Of a stretch of DNA of 64,000 bases, positions 44,627-53,603 are shown in pieces. The notes under the pieces are model-generated. The model had not been told where the DNA came from, searched no databases, and saw only the letters and a list, made by a program, of their open reading frames with translations. Each line of letters opens with the position of its first letter. Position 1 is the stretch's first letter. Origin of the DNA: DAIDKA01 sp036498905 (GTDB taxonomy: Bacteria; Pseudomonadota; Gammaproteobacteria; Steroidobacterales; Steroidobacteraceae). The position numbers and the translations under genes are program-made. The stretch is from NCBI GenBank assembly GCA_036498905.1, contig DASYER010000063.1, positions 1 through 64,000 on the forward strand, read 5' to 3'.

Positions 44627-45606
44627 TTTGACTCCATTGCTAGACGTTGGATGCGCTCGGTGACTTTGACGGCATATTGGCCCCTCGAGAGCCCGTAGTG
44701 GCCACGCATTACCGGAAGGCCCTCCGCCATAAGGGTTACGTTTCCAGTGAAGTCCGTGGCCAGTACGTCGCCAGCCTTGAGGCTGCGCAGGTCGGAAAGG
44801 GAGACGGTCGTGGTTCCGAGCACAGCCCGGACCTCCAGCTCGGCCCCTTCCAGCTCGTTGCGCAGCGCCAGGGACCAGCGGTCATCTTGCTCGACACGAT
44901 CGCTTTGGACACCGGAATCCAATATTTCTCGTAGTGGCTCGATCATTGAGTACGGCATCGTGACGTGCAGGTCACCCCCCGCCCCGTCGAAATCAATGCT
45001 GAAGCGTGCGACGACCACTATCTCAGTGGGGCTGACGATATTGGCAAAATGCGGGTTCATCTCCGAACCGACTTTTTCGATGGCCAGGGGCGCAATATGG
45101 GACCACGCTTCCTCGAGATTGCGGAATGTCTCCGTGAGAACATTCGAGATGATTTCATTCTCGATAGAGGTGAACTCCCGGCCCTCGATCTTCGCGTGAC
45201 GCCCCTTGCCCCCGAAATAGATGTCGATCAGCGCGAAGACGAGGGTGGGATCAAGAATGATGAGCCCGGTGCCGCGCAGCGGGTTGAATTTCACAAGATT
45301 CAGACTGGTCGGCAGGTGCAGCGTGTGTACGTAGTCGGCGAATTTCACGATCTGGACAGAACCGACGGAAATGACCGCGGTGCGGCGCAGTTCATTGTAG
45401 AGACTGGTGCGCAGCAGCCGGCCGAAGCGGTCATTGATCATTTCCAACGTCGGCATTCGGCCGCGCACGATTCGACCATAGCGGCTGAAATCGTGCGCGC
45501 GCGCTTCATCACGTGCCGGTGGTGATTCGGTGCGCACCTCACCGCTGTCGACGCCGTTCATGAGCGCATCGATCTCGTCCTGGCCGAGTATTTGTACGTC
45601 CGACAT
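44623..45606 (-). CDS. fliM: FliM flagellar switch protein
   Basis: 327 aa, full length. The N-terminal CheY-binding segment is ILGQDEIDALMNGV (residues 6-19). The middle domain carries the GGKG-type motif (DIYFGGKGRHAK) and the C-terminal SpoA/FliN-like domain spans about 245-320. FliM is the torque/switch ring component that receives CheY-P. It lies directly upstream of cheY and 33 bp downstream of fliG. No fliN, fliL, fliF or other flagellar gene occurs in the window, so it is either a dispersed flagellar gene or part of a second switch. Confidence 0.92.
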   Translation of the reverse strand: MSDVQILGQDEIDALMNGVDSGEVRTESPPARDEARAHDFSRYGRIVRGRMPTLEMINDRFGRLLRTSLYNELRRTAVISVGSVQIVKFADYVHTLHLPTSLNLVKFNPLRGTGLIILDPTLVFALIDIYFGGKGRHAKIEGREFTSIENEIISNVLTETFRNLEEAWSHIAPLAIEKVGSEMNPHFANIVSPTEIVVVARFSIDFDGAGGDLHVTMPYSMIEPLREILDSGVQSDRVEQDDRWSLALRNELEGAELEVRAVLGTTTVSLSDLRSLKAGDVLATDFTGNVTLMAEGLPVMRGHYGLSRGQYAVKVTERIQRLAMESK

Positions 45607-45639
45607 CGGTTTCAGCCCTGACAGTTCTGTGACGGCTTG

Positions 45640-46647
45640 TTAGACATAGCTTCCGCCGTTCGCGGCCAGCGATATCGTGCCCGCTTCCGCGAGCCGCTTT
45701 GCGGCGTTCACGATCTCTTTTTGTGCCGCTTCGGCTTCGGTAATCTTGATGGGGCCGCGGCTCTCCAGGTCGTCGCGAAGCATCTCGCCCGCCCGCTGAG
45801 ACATGTTCTTGAAGAATTTATCCCGGACCGTGTCGTCCGCGGCCTTGAGTGCCGGTACGAGAAGTTCGTTGGCCACCTCGCGCAGCAGTTGCTGGAAGTC
45901 GCGGTCTTCGATCTCGACGAGATCGTCGAAGGTGAAGATCAGATCTTCGATCGAGCTGGCTAGTGCTCCGTCCGTCTTGCGCAGTTGCCCGAGCAGCAGA
46001 CTCTCCTGGCCCGGTTCCATGTTGTTCAGGATGCTCGCAGCGGCCTTGGCACCGCCTATGCTGGTGGTGCGGCTGGAGTCCTTGCCAGAGAACTGTCGCT
46101 CAATGAGTTCATCCAGGCGGTTCAGGGCGCTTGGCTGTACGCCGTCGAGGGTGGCGACTCGCGCCAACACCTCGGCGCGTATTGATTCGCTCATCCGACC
46201 GAGAATCGCGGCGGACTGTTCGGAGTCGAGATAGGCAAGCACGACTGCGATGGTTTGGGGGTGTTCGTTGCGAAGATGGTCGGCCACTTCGCGCGGCTCC
46301 ATCCACTTGAGGGTTTCAAGTCCCTTGCTGGATCGACCGAAGAGAATGCGATCAATGAGGCCGGCCGCCTTATCCTCTCCCAGGGCTTTGGTCAGGGTGT
46401 TGCGGATATAGTCGTCAGTGCCGACTCCTACGGAGGCGTGGGTTTTTGCCTCGTTGAGGAAGGTCGAGATCGTGTCCGATACCTGCGAGACGGTGAGCGA
46501 ACCCACGCCGGACATGGCCGCGCCAATTCGTTGAATTTCCTTGGGGCCGAGGTGCTTGAGCACGTCGGCCGCGGCCTGTTCGCCCAGCGACAGAAGCAGT
46601 ACCGCCGCGTCGCGCACGTTCGGCTGGGAAGCGGTGGCTTCACTCAT
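45640..46647 (-). CDS. fliG: FliG flagellar switch protein
   Basis: 335 aa from ATG 46647. The FliF-binding N-domain (VRDAAVLLLSLGEQAAADVLKHLGPKEIQRIGAAM), the middle domain with FliM-binding EHPQT motif (LRNEHPQTIAVVLAYL) and the C-terminal torque domain (FTFDDLVEIEDRDFQQLLREV, then MLRDDLESRGPIKITEAEAAQKEI) are all present. The ATG overlaps the stop of a 17-codon ORF (ATGAGTGA). A truncated relative lies at 55249-55482 with the same upstream sequence. It is first full gene of the fliG-fliM-che operon. Confidence 0.92.
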   Translation of the reverse strand: MSEATASQPNVRDAAVLLLSLGEQAAADVLKHLGPKEIQRIGAAMSGVGSLTVSQVSDTISTFLNEAKTHASVGVGTDDYIRNTLTKALGEDKAAGLIDRILFGRSSKGLETLKWMEPREVADHLRNEHPQTIAVVLAYLDSEQSAAILGRMSESIRAEVLARVATLDGVQPSALNRLDELIERQFSGKDSSRTTSIGGAKAAASILNNMEPGQESLLLGQLRKTDGALASSIEDLIFTFDDLVEIEDRDFQQLLREVANELLVPALKAADDTVRDKFFKNMSQRAGEMLRDDLESRGPIKITEAEAAQKEIVNAAKRLAEAGTISLAANGGSYV

Positions 46648-46693
46648 TGCCGCAGATCCGGCGGGATTTAAGACGACGAACAAAAGGGCGCAT
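46640..46693 (-). CDS. 17-codon ORF upstream of fliG
   Basis: ATG 46693 has GGAGAT 7 nt upstream. The product MRPFVRRLKSRRICGNE ends in a TGA overlapping the fliG start. Its first codons match a 70-aa ORF in the duplicate at 55475-55687 (MRSFVRRLEIRRT), so it may be an internally deleted copy or a translational coupler for fliG. Confidence 0.35.
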   Translation of the reverse strand: MRPFVRRLKSRRICGNE

Positions 46694-46982
46694 GGCAAGC
46701 ATCTCCGGGCAGGGCCAGTGAGTGATACCAGGCGGGGGAGGGGCCTAGGGAAATTGCTTGCCGCAGGGGAGTGGCGGCGGGTACGAGTGCGAACACTCGG
46801 CGCTGAGTCGGCTTCGACGCTTTTGAGGGGCGAGGCCTGTGATCAGCGAAACGGATCGTAAAGGCCCCGGTGCGCTCCGTATGTGACACGAACGTGCAAA
46901 TTCGTCGCCGCTTTGAGAGGCAGTTCAAGAAACGGGGCAACCGGACCAACCGCAGAATCGCCTCTTCTTTATGGCAAACCGA
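46688..46982 (-). repeat. Duplicated leader sequence, copy 1 (before fliG)
   Basis: About 295 bp nearly identical (roughly 90% by eye, about 94% near fliG) to 55682-55975. Single-base and two-base indels (near 46830 and 46855) rule out a shared protein. A perfect 6-bp stem closed by a TTCG tetraloop on the RNA strand (46784-46799) is kept in both copies. Position and orientation relative to the fliG start are the same. It is probably a promoter plus 5' untranslated region. Confidence 0.8.
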
Positions 46983-46985
46983 ATA

Positions 46986-48059
46986 CTAGCTGGCGGTGCG
47001 CAGGATGAGGCGCGCCAGTTCATCCAGCGGCGCAATCCGCTCGGCGGCGTCCAGCCGGATGGCCTCTTTTGGCATGCCGAAGACCACGCAGCTCGCTTCA
47101 TCCTGGGCTACCGTGCGGGCGCCCGCGTCGCGCATTTCCTTCAGGCCCCGGGCGCCATCATCACCCATGCCGGTCATGATGATCCCCAGGGCATTGGGGC
47201 CCGCGCACTTGGCGGCCGACCGGAACAGCACATCCACGGACGGGCGGTGGCGGCTTACCGGCGGCCCGTCCTTGATTTCGACATGATACTGGGCGCCACT
47301 GCGCATGAGCAGCATGTGCCGCCCACCCGGCGCAATCAGTGCGCATCCCGGAACGACGCGATCATTGTGCCGGGCTTCCCGCACGTCGATCTGGCACAGA
47401 CTATTCAGCCGTGCAGCGAAGGCAGCGGTGAATTGGGCGGGCATATGCTGCACGATGACTATGCCTGGCGATACCGCCGGCAGTTCCATCAGCACCTCCT
47501 GCAATGCCTGGGTGCCGCCCGTGGAGGTTCCTATCGCCACGACGCGTTCAGTGGTATGCGTCATCGCGCGCTCGCGCGCCGGGGCCAGGATCACATCCGC
47601 CGAGTGCTTGCCAGCCACCGCTGGAGCGCGGCCGTTGTGGACGGTGACTCGCTTTACGTTGGCCCCCGCCGCCAGCCGGATCGCAGCGGTCAGTTCCTCC
47701 GCGGATTCACGCAGAAACTGCTGCAGTCCTACGCGCGGCTTGGTAATGATGGTGACCGCTCCTGCGGCCAGAGCTTCGAGAGTCGTCGGTGCGCCTGCTT
47801 CCGTCAGCGTCGAGCAGATGATCACGGGGGTTGGTCGCTCGGACATGACTTTCTTGAGGAAGGTAATGCCATCCATTCGTGGCATTTCGACATCCAACAG
47901 GATCACATCGGGCCATTGCATCTTCATGCGCTGCATGGCGAAGATCGGATCGGATACTGCCGCGATCACTTCAACCCCGGGATCCTCCTGTAACAGACCC
48001 ACTACGACCTGCCGCACAACTGCGGAGTCGTCGACGACCATGACCTTGATGGGGTTCAT
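46986..48059 (-). CDS. cheB: CheB2 receptor methylesterase
   Basis: 357 aa. Receiver domain with Asp56 (VILLDVEMPRMDG), linker, then a catalytic domain with IGTSTGGTQAL, VQHMPAQFTAAFAARLN and MTGMGDDGARGLKEMR. The receiver has Asp10/Asp11 and a TKPR lysine site. It shares overall plan with CheB1 (37292) but is clearly diverged, so the two probably serve different receptors. It follows cheR by 13 bp and is last gene of the upstream operon. Confidence 0.92.
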   Translation of the reverse strand: MNPIKVMVVDDSAVVRQVVVGLLQEDPGVEVIAAVSDPIFAMQRMKMQWPDVILLDVEMPRMDGITFLKKVMSERPTPVIICSTLTEAGAPTTLEALAAGAVTIITKPRVGLQQFLRESAEELTAAIRLAAGANVKRVTVHNGRAPAVAGKHSADVILAPARERAMTHTTERVVAIGTSTGGTQALQEVLMELPAVSPGIVIVQHMPAQFTAAFAARLNSLCQIDVREARHNDRVVPGCALIAPGGRHMLLMRSGAQYHVEIKDGPPVSRHRPSVDVLFRSAAKCAGPNALGIIMTGMGDDGARGLKEMRDAGARTVAQDEASCVVFGMPKEAIRLDAAERIAPLDELARLILRTAS

Positions 48060-48072
48060 GATAGTGCCAGAC

Positions 48073-48933
48073 CTATCGCTTGTAGTAGATCGAGGGTTTC
48101 ACCGCCTCTACGGCGTCGGTGATCTCGTAAAGGGTCTCGGTATGGCTGACGAACAGCCAGCCACCCGGTTTGAGCATTGACAGAACGCGCTCCACCACCT
48201 GCCGCTTGGTCTGGAGATTGAAGTAAAGCAGTACATTGCGCAGGAAAATGAAGTCGAATGTCCCAAGTTGGGGTAGGGCGCAATTCAGGTTGATCTGACG
48301 GAAGGTCACCTGTTGCCGCAGCTTGCGATCGACCAATATCGTGCCGGTCTGGGAGCCTGTGCCCCTGAGACAGTACTTTCGCAGGTAGTGCGGCGGAATT
48401 CCTTCCGTGCGCGCAGATGAGTAGTGTCCCGTCGCCGCTCGCTCGAGTACCCGGGAGCTGATGTCGGAGGCCACGATCTCCCAGGGACGCCCCACCGACC
48501 CCAGAGAATCCTGAAGGAGCATCGCGATACTGTAGGGTTCCTCGCCCGTAGAGGAGGCGGCGCTCCAGACCCGCAGCGGTCTTGAGTACAGCACGTCCTT
48601 CGCGAGCTGGGCTTTCATGTAGTCGAAATGTAAGGGCTCGCGGAAGAAGTAGGTCTCATTGGTCGTGAGCAGATCGATCGCGGTTTGCAGTTCCTTGGGT
48701 TCCGCTCCACTGCTGATCAGGCGGAAATAGTCGCCGTAACTGTCCAGGTCGAGATGTTTGACCCGCTTGGCGAGCCGGCCGTTGACGAGCGCCTTCTTCG
48801 TATCCGAAAGCGTGATGCCGGCGGCCTCGAATATGAACTTCTGAAACAGCGCGAATTCGCGATCCGAAATGTTCAATATACCGGAGCCGGCTCGCACCTC
48901 AGCCTGCACTGCCATTGCGTGAGCCGAATTCAC
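48073..48933 (-). CDS. cheR: CheR receptor methyltransferase
   Basis: 286 aa. The N-terminal helical domain (residues about 20-90) contains FEAAGITLSDTKKALVNGRLAKR, followed by the TTNETYFFREPLHF motif, the SAM site VWSAASSTGEEPYSIAML, ASDISSRVLERA, and DFIFLRNVLLYF. It methylates receptor glutamates with S-adenosylmethionine. Only one cheR is in the window, so both arrays probably share it. GTG 48933 abuts the cheW2 stop; ATG 48915 is possible. Confidence 0.93.
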   Translation of the reverse strand: MNSAHAMAVQAEVRAGSGILNISDREFALFQKFIFEAAGITLSDTKKALVNGRLAKRVKHLDLDSYGDYFRLISSGAEPKELQTAIDLLTTNETYFFREPLHFDYMKAQLAKDVLYSRPLRVWSAASSTGEEPYSIAMLLQDSLGSVGRPWEIVASDISSRVLERAATGHYSSARTEGIPPHYLRKYCLRGTGSQTGTILVDRKLRQQVTFRQINLNCALPQLGTFDFIFLRNVLLYFNLQTKRQVVERVLSMLKPGGWLFVSHTETLYEITDAVEAVKPSIYYKR

Positions 48934-49467
48934 TTAGGCGGCCTGCTCGGCCACCTGAGGCACCTGCGCGAGCGCGGCCACTTCTTCCACCGCCAGGACG
49001 TGATTGACGTCCAGAAGGATCACGAATTTGCCGTTGACCTTGCCCATTCCACGGATGAAATCCGTGCGGATGTCGGCACCGAAGGTCGGCGGCGGCTCAA
49101 TCTCAGAGGCCGGAATGTCCAGCACTGAGTCCACCGAGTCCACCACCACGCCGATATCCTGCCGTTCGCCTTGTCCCGTCACTTCGATGATGACGATGCA
49201 GGTTCGCTTGGTGACCGGGCTGGACTTCTTGCCGAAGCGCACCAACAGATCCGTGACCGGGACCACGGCCCCGCGTAGGTTGATCACCCCGCGCACCGAG
49301 GCAGGCATCATCGGCACCTCAGTCAGGGTTGAATACTCGATGATCTCCTTGATGAAGAGGATGCCGATGGCGAAGACCTCGCCGCCGAGCATGAAGGTTA
49401 GGTATTGGTTCGTCTGCGCGTCATCGGCGGACACGACCGCTTGAGTTGACTGTGTCATGGCATTCAA
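48934..49467 (-). CDS. cheW: CheW2 coupling protein
   Basis: 177 aa CheW domain: QYLTFMLGGEVFAIGILFIKEIIEYSTLTEVPMMP, VRGVINLRGAVVPVTDLLVRFG, VVVDSVDSVLDIPASEIE. It lies 9 bp after the transmembrane receptor gene and directly before cheR. It is closer to typical CheW than CheW1. Confidence 0.92.
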   Translation of the reverse strand: MNAMTQSTQAVVSADDAQTNQYLTFMLGGEVFAIGILFIKEIIEYSTLTEVPMMPASVRGVINLRGAVVPVTDLLVRFGKKSSPVTKRTCIVIIEVTGQGERQDIGVVVDSVDSVLDIPASEIEPPPTFGADIRTDFIRGMGKVNGKFVILLDVNHVLAVEEVAALAQVPQVAEQAA

Positions 49468-49476
49468 CTTTGCTGA

Positions 49477-51405
49477 TCACTCGAACTTCGCGAATTCGGA
49501 CTCGTCCGGCTCGCTGGCTTGTAGCGCCAGATTGCCCGAGACTTTGGCGGCGGGCCGCCGTGCCGCCTTGGCTGCCTTAGCCGCGCTCCGCGGCGCGCTC
49601 TTCTTGTCCGATCCGGTCTTGAAGAAGGCCATCGTCTGCTGCAGCTGCTCGGCCTGGCCGCTCATCTCTTCTGCGGTCGCTGCGAGCTGCTCCGAAGAGG
49701 CCGCATTCTGCTGCGTCGTCTGGCTCAACTGCGTGACGGCGGTGTTGATCTGTCCAACTCCCGAGGACTGTTCCTGCGAAGCCGCGGAGATCTCCTGCAC
49801 CAGATCCGAGGTTTTCTTGATGCTGGGTACGATCTGATCCAGCAGGTTTCCGGCCCTCTCGGCCGCCTCTACGCTGCTCGTTGCCACCGTGCTGATCTCC
49901 TGCGCTGCCACCTGGCTCCGCTCGGCCAGCTTACGCACCTCGGCTGCTACCACGGCAAATCCCTTGCCGTGCTCGCCGGCGCGGGCCGCTTCGATCGCGG
50001 CGTTCAGCGCCAGAAGGTTGGTCTGATAGGCGATGTCATCGATGATGCTGATCTTCTGCGCGATCTGCTTCATCGCTCCGACGGTCTCCTTGACCGCCTC
50101 GCCGCCTTCGGCTGCCTCGCCGGCGGCCTTCGAAGCCATGCTGTCCGTGACCTTCGCATTGTCGGTGTTCTGGGCAATGGAGGCCGTAATCTGCTCCATC
50201 GAGGCGCTGGTTTCCTCCACTCCTGAAGCCTGCTCGCTTGCGGCCTGGGACAGTGACTGGGCCGTGGTGCTCACCTCTTCGGAGGCGCCGGCCAGTGCAT
50301 TGGCGGCACCGTTGACCTCACTGATGATCATGGAGAGCTTCAGCACCGTATCGTTCGCGTACTCCTTCATCTCCCCGAAGGAGCCCTCGTAGTCCTTGTC
50401 GATGGTCTGGGTCAGGTCCCCTTCCGACAGTGCCTTCATCATGCGTGCCACATCATCGATGCTCGATCCGGTAGTGATGACCAGCTGGTTCAGGCCTTCG
50501 CCCATGTCCTTCTGGAAGCCGGCCAGACCATTCAGGTCGACCCGCGCCGTGAAGTCGCCACGGTTTGCCGCCGCGACCAGCGCGGCCTGACCGGAAATTA
50601 CCTGTTTGAGGCGCTCCACCATATTGCGAACGGCGAACAGCATGCTGCTGTCGTCGCCTTTGCGGGTGTGGACCGTGACATCCAGCTTGCCGCCGGCAAC
50701 AGTCTGCAGCAGCTCCGCTGCATAGGCCGGTTCGCCACCCAGCTGCTTGAGGATGCTGCGGGTCACGAGAATCGCCGAGATTACCGCCAACAGCGCCGCC
50801 AATGCGCCCAGAGCAATCATGGTCAGGCGGGCGTTGACGTACGTGGCATGGTCCTTGGCAACCTCCTCGTTGTTGAGCTTCTGCTCGAAGTCGGCGAGCT
50901 TCTGGATCGTCGTGCGCAGGTCCTTGCCCGCGGCCGAGGCGTTCTCCATGTAGTACTTGTACGACTCTTTCTGCTTGCCGCTGAGCGCCATGAGGGCGGT
51001 GGTCTCGAGGTTCTTGCGCACCGGACCCCACTCGGACTTGATCTGGGACATCAGGTCCTTCTCCGTCTGGGTGGTGCCGGGGATGCTTGCGAACAACTGA
51101 CTCAGGGCGTTTGCGTGATTCTCGAACGCCTGGAAGGCGTCATTCAACGAAGTATGCTCCTGCTTCAGTCTGGCATCGTCCGTCAGCAGCACCAGGTTGC
51201 GGACGGAAACCGACGTCTCAAACGCCTCGCCGCGCATGCCCATGGCATGTGACATTTCGACGTTGTTTTCCTCGGTAATCGACCGCAGCCCCTCATTGAT
51301 GAGGGCGAGGCGGCTGATGCCGAGACCGACCACTGCCAGTAGCAGCAGCAGCACGACGGTAAATGCCACCGAAAGACGGGTGGCTACTTTCATATTGTTG
51401 AACAT
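49477..51405 (-). CDS. Transmembrane chemoreceptor (MCP)
   Basis: 642 aa. Membrane helix 1 (about 10-32), periplasmic four-helix-bundle sensor (about 33-190), helix 2 (about 193-215), HAMP, an extra tandem-HAMP-like segment (about 270-350), then the signalling coil with tip IDDIAYQTNLLALNAAIEAARAGEHGKGFAVVAAEVRKLA. The C-terminus ends SEFAKFE, a near match to the xFxxF pentapeptide that recruits CheR/CheB. An Ala/Lys-rich linker precedes it (AAKAAKAARRPAAK). Ligand unknown. It lies between cheA2 and cheW2. Confidence 0.92.
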   Translation of the reverse strand: MFNNMKVATRLSVAFTVVLLLLLAVVGLGISRLALINEGLRSITEENNVEMSHAMGMRGEAFETSVSVRNLVLLTDDARLKQEHTSLNDAFQAFENHANALSQLFASIPGTTQTEKDLMSQIKSEWGPVRKNLETTALMALSGKQKESYKYYMENASAAGKDLRTTIQKLADFEQKLNNEEVAKDHATYVNARLTMIALGALAALLAVISAILVTRSILKQLGGEPAYAAELLQTVAGGKLDVTVHTRKGDDSSMLFAVRNMVERLKQVISGQAALVAAANRGDFTARVDLNGLAGFQKDMGEGLNQLVITTGSSIDDVARMMKALSEGDLTQTIDKDYEGSFGEMKEYANDTVLKLSMIISEVNGAANALAGASEEVSTTAQSLSQAASEQASGVEETSASMEQITASIAQNTDNAKVTDSMASKAAGEAAEGGEAVKETVGAMKQIAQKISIIDDIAYQTNLLALNAAIEAARAGEHGKGFAVVAAEVRKLAERSQVAAQEISTVATSSVEAAERAGNLLDQIVPSIKKTSDLVQEISAASQEQSSGVGQINTAVTQLSQTTQQNAASSEQLAATAEEMSGQAEQLQQTMAFFKTGSDKKSAPRSAAKAAKAARRPAAKVSGNLALQASEPDESEFAKFE

Positions 51406-51437
51406 TGCAGGACTCTCCAGAAGGATGTTTGGGTCAT

Positions 51438-53603
51438 TTACGCCACCGCCGTTTCCGGGGTCTGCCCGAAGGCAGCCCTGGAGCGGGCGATGGCCAGTTG
51501 AACTAGGGCGGGCACGTCGAGGATCAGGGCGACATCACCGGTTCCGAGGATGCTCGAACCACTGACACACTCGACCTGGCGGAACATCTTGCCCAGCGGC
51601 TTGATCACCGTCTGGAACTCGCCGAGCAGGCCGTCGACGACCAGACCGGCCCGCTGACCGGCGTGATTGATGACGACAATGCTCTGGCGGCGCGTGGCGG
51701 CTGCTGAAGTCGCGAACAGCTCGCGCAGATGGATATAGGGGAGGACCCCACCGCGCAGACTGGTGAAGTGATGGCCGTTGGTAGTGGAGAACTCGATGCA
51801 TTCCTCGATGCTCTCCAGCGGCAGCACGAAGATGGAGTTTCCGACGGCCACCTGGAAGCCGTTGATAATGGCCAGGGTGAGCGGCAGACGCACGGATACG
51901 GTCGTCCCGGCTCCCTCGGTGCTGCGGATATTCACTGTACCGCGAAGTGCCGTGATGTTGCGCTTGACGACATCCATGCCGACCCCGCGTCCGGAGAGGT
52001 TGGTCACCTTCTCTGCGGTGGAGAATCCAGGCTCGAAGATCAGGGCAAAGATTTCGCTGTCGGTCAGGGTACGGCCGGATTCGATAAGGCCGCGCTCCTG
52101 GGCTTTAGCCAGTATCCGGTCGCGCTTCAGGCCGCCGCCATCATCGCTGACCTCGATCACGATGCTGCCGGAGTCATGAAAGGCATTGAGCTTGATCGTA
52201 CCGCCAGGTGGCTTGCCACGTTCGGCACGCAGCTCCGCCGGCTCGATACCATGGTCGATCGCATTGCGCACCAGGTGCGTGAGCGGATCGGCGATCTGTT
52301 CGACCACCGTCTTGTCCAGTTCGGCCTCCTCGCCGCTCACGACCAGTTGTATCTGTTTGCCCAGTTCGACCGAGACGTCGTGGACCACCCGCTGGAAGCG
52401 GCTGAATGTTCCGCCGATCTTCACCATGCGCAGCTGTAGCGCGCCCTCCCGCACCTGTTCGATTAGCGTCGTCACCCTCGAAGTGGACTCCTCCATCTCC
52501 GCGCTCCCGGAGCGGCGCGCAATCAGGTTGGCGCTGGCGGCGGCCGTGATCAACTCACCGATGTGCATGATCAGGCTGTCAAGCTTTTGGGCCGCGACAC
52601 GGACGGTGCGATTATCCGCGGTGGACACGGCCGGCTTGCCGGCGGCGCTGTCCGGTGTTCTGGTGGGCACCGGCGCGTGGATGCCCGGAGAGGCTAAGGT
52701 TGAGGCGGCTGGCGCCTGAGGTTGAACGGCCTGCTCGAGGTCTGGCCCGCACAAGCCCGCACAGGTGGCGAGGACCTCGCGCAAGCGTGCTTCCTCGATT
52801 CCTGTCTCCTGCAATAGCCTATGGTATTCACCATATGAGGAGCCCGGAGGCAGCAACTTCAGGGTGCAATCATCCCTGACGAACTCAAATGTGGACTCGA
52901 TCTTTTCGCGTCCAGCTGAGGTGCGAAAGCCCACTTCGAAGCCGAGATAGCAGCGCTCAGGTTCCATCAAGGCGGCAGATGGCAACGCGTCGGCGATCAG
53001 GCTAACTCCCTGCATCTGACCGAAGCTGTTGAGATAGCGCAGAAAGGAGATCGGGTCCATCCCGGCGGTGAGTACCTCGGGCCCGAAACGCAGGCTGATA
53101 TGCCAGTAATTCTCCGCCGTGCGATCAGTGACGAGCGGGACGGTCGGCAAGGCAAGTGCGATCGGCGCGCCGGCTTCGGAGGTCTGCGCAGGCGGCAGCT
53201 GCGAGAAGTCCCCCGCGAGTTCGCGCAACGCCGCGGACAATTCGGCACCGCCGCTATCGCCGACGTCGTACGCCGGGCTGCCTGGCCCGGCGCCGATGGA
53301 TTCGACCAGGGACTCGATATGATCCTTGCAACGCAGCAGAACGCTTACCAGGACCTGGTCCATCGGAACTTTACCCTGCCGCACACGGTCCAGAGCCGTT
53401 TCGGCGCCGTGGACAAAAGCAACGATGCCATCGAGCCCGAACAATCCGGACGATCCCTTTAACGTGTGGACGGCCCGGAAAATCAGATTGATGGTTTCCG
53501 CATCCGCCTGACCGCGAACGCAGGCCAGCAGACCGGATTCCATGTCCCTCAGTACTTCGGCGCTCTCGGCGATGAACGTGGGCAGAACTTCGTCCATGTT
53601 CAT
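51438..53603 (-). CDS. cheA: CheA2 chemotaxis histidine kinase
   Basis: 721 aa. P1 with His46 (FRAVHTLKGSSGLFG), an extra domain at about 165-265 (WHISLRFGPEVLTAGMDP) similar in plan to that of CheA1, P3/P4 with HIGELITAAASANLI, NAIDHGIEPAELR, DDGGGLKRDRI, GRGVGMDVVKRNI, and P5 with a CheW fold. It differs from CheA1 in about half the positions seen by eye, so the duplication is old or the genes came from different sources. ATG overlaps the STAS stop (ATGA). Confidence 0.92.
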   Translation of the reverse strand: MNMDEVLPTFIAESAEVLRDMESGLLACVRGQADAETINLIFRAVHTLKGSSGLFGLDGIVAFVHGAETALDRVRQGKVPMDQVLVSVLLRCKDHIESLVESIGAGPGSPAYDVGDSGGAELSAALRELAGDFSQLPPAQTSEAGAPIALALPTVPLVTDRTAENYWHISLRFGPEVLTAGMDPISFLRYLNSFGQMQGVSLIADALPSAALMEPERCYLGFEVGFRTSAGREKIESTFEFVRDDCTLKLLPPGSSYGEYHRLLQETGIEEARLREVLATCAGLCGPDLEQAVQPQAPAASTLASPGIHAPVPTRTPDSAAGKPAVSTADNRTVRVAAQKLDSLIMHIGELITAAASANLIARRSGSAEMEESTSRVTTLIEQVREGALQLRMVKIGGTFSRFQRVVHDVSVELGKQIQLVVSGEEAELDKTVVEQIADPLTHLVRNAIDHGIEPAELRAERGKPPGGTIKLNAFHDSGSIVIEVSDDGGGLKRDRILAKAQERGLIESGRTLTDSEIFALIFEPGFSTAEKVTNLSGRGVGMDVVKRNITALRGTVNIRSTEGAGTTVSVRLPLTLAIINGFQVAVGNSIFVLPLESIEECIEFSTTNGHHFTSLRGGVLPYIHLRELFATSAAATRRQSIVVINHAGQRAGLVVDGLLGEFQTVIKPLGKMFRQVECVSGSSILGTGDVALILDVPALVQLAIARSRAAFGQTPETAVA

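Noticed and set aside
46800..46830. Possible sigma-28 promoter (TCAAAA ... GCCGACTC) in the leader
   Set aside because: The spacer is only about 8 nt, too short for a flagellar sigma-28 promoter, and the -35 part is not kept in copy 2. A sigma-54 pair (GG/GC) was also checked and does not have the right spacing.
46688..46982. Protein-coding reading of the duplicated leader (frames 46668-46949 and 55641-55892)
   Set aside because: Both frames contain a matching segment (SLGPSPAWYHSLAL), but one- and two-base indels break the frame between copies, so the conservation is of DNA or RNA.
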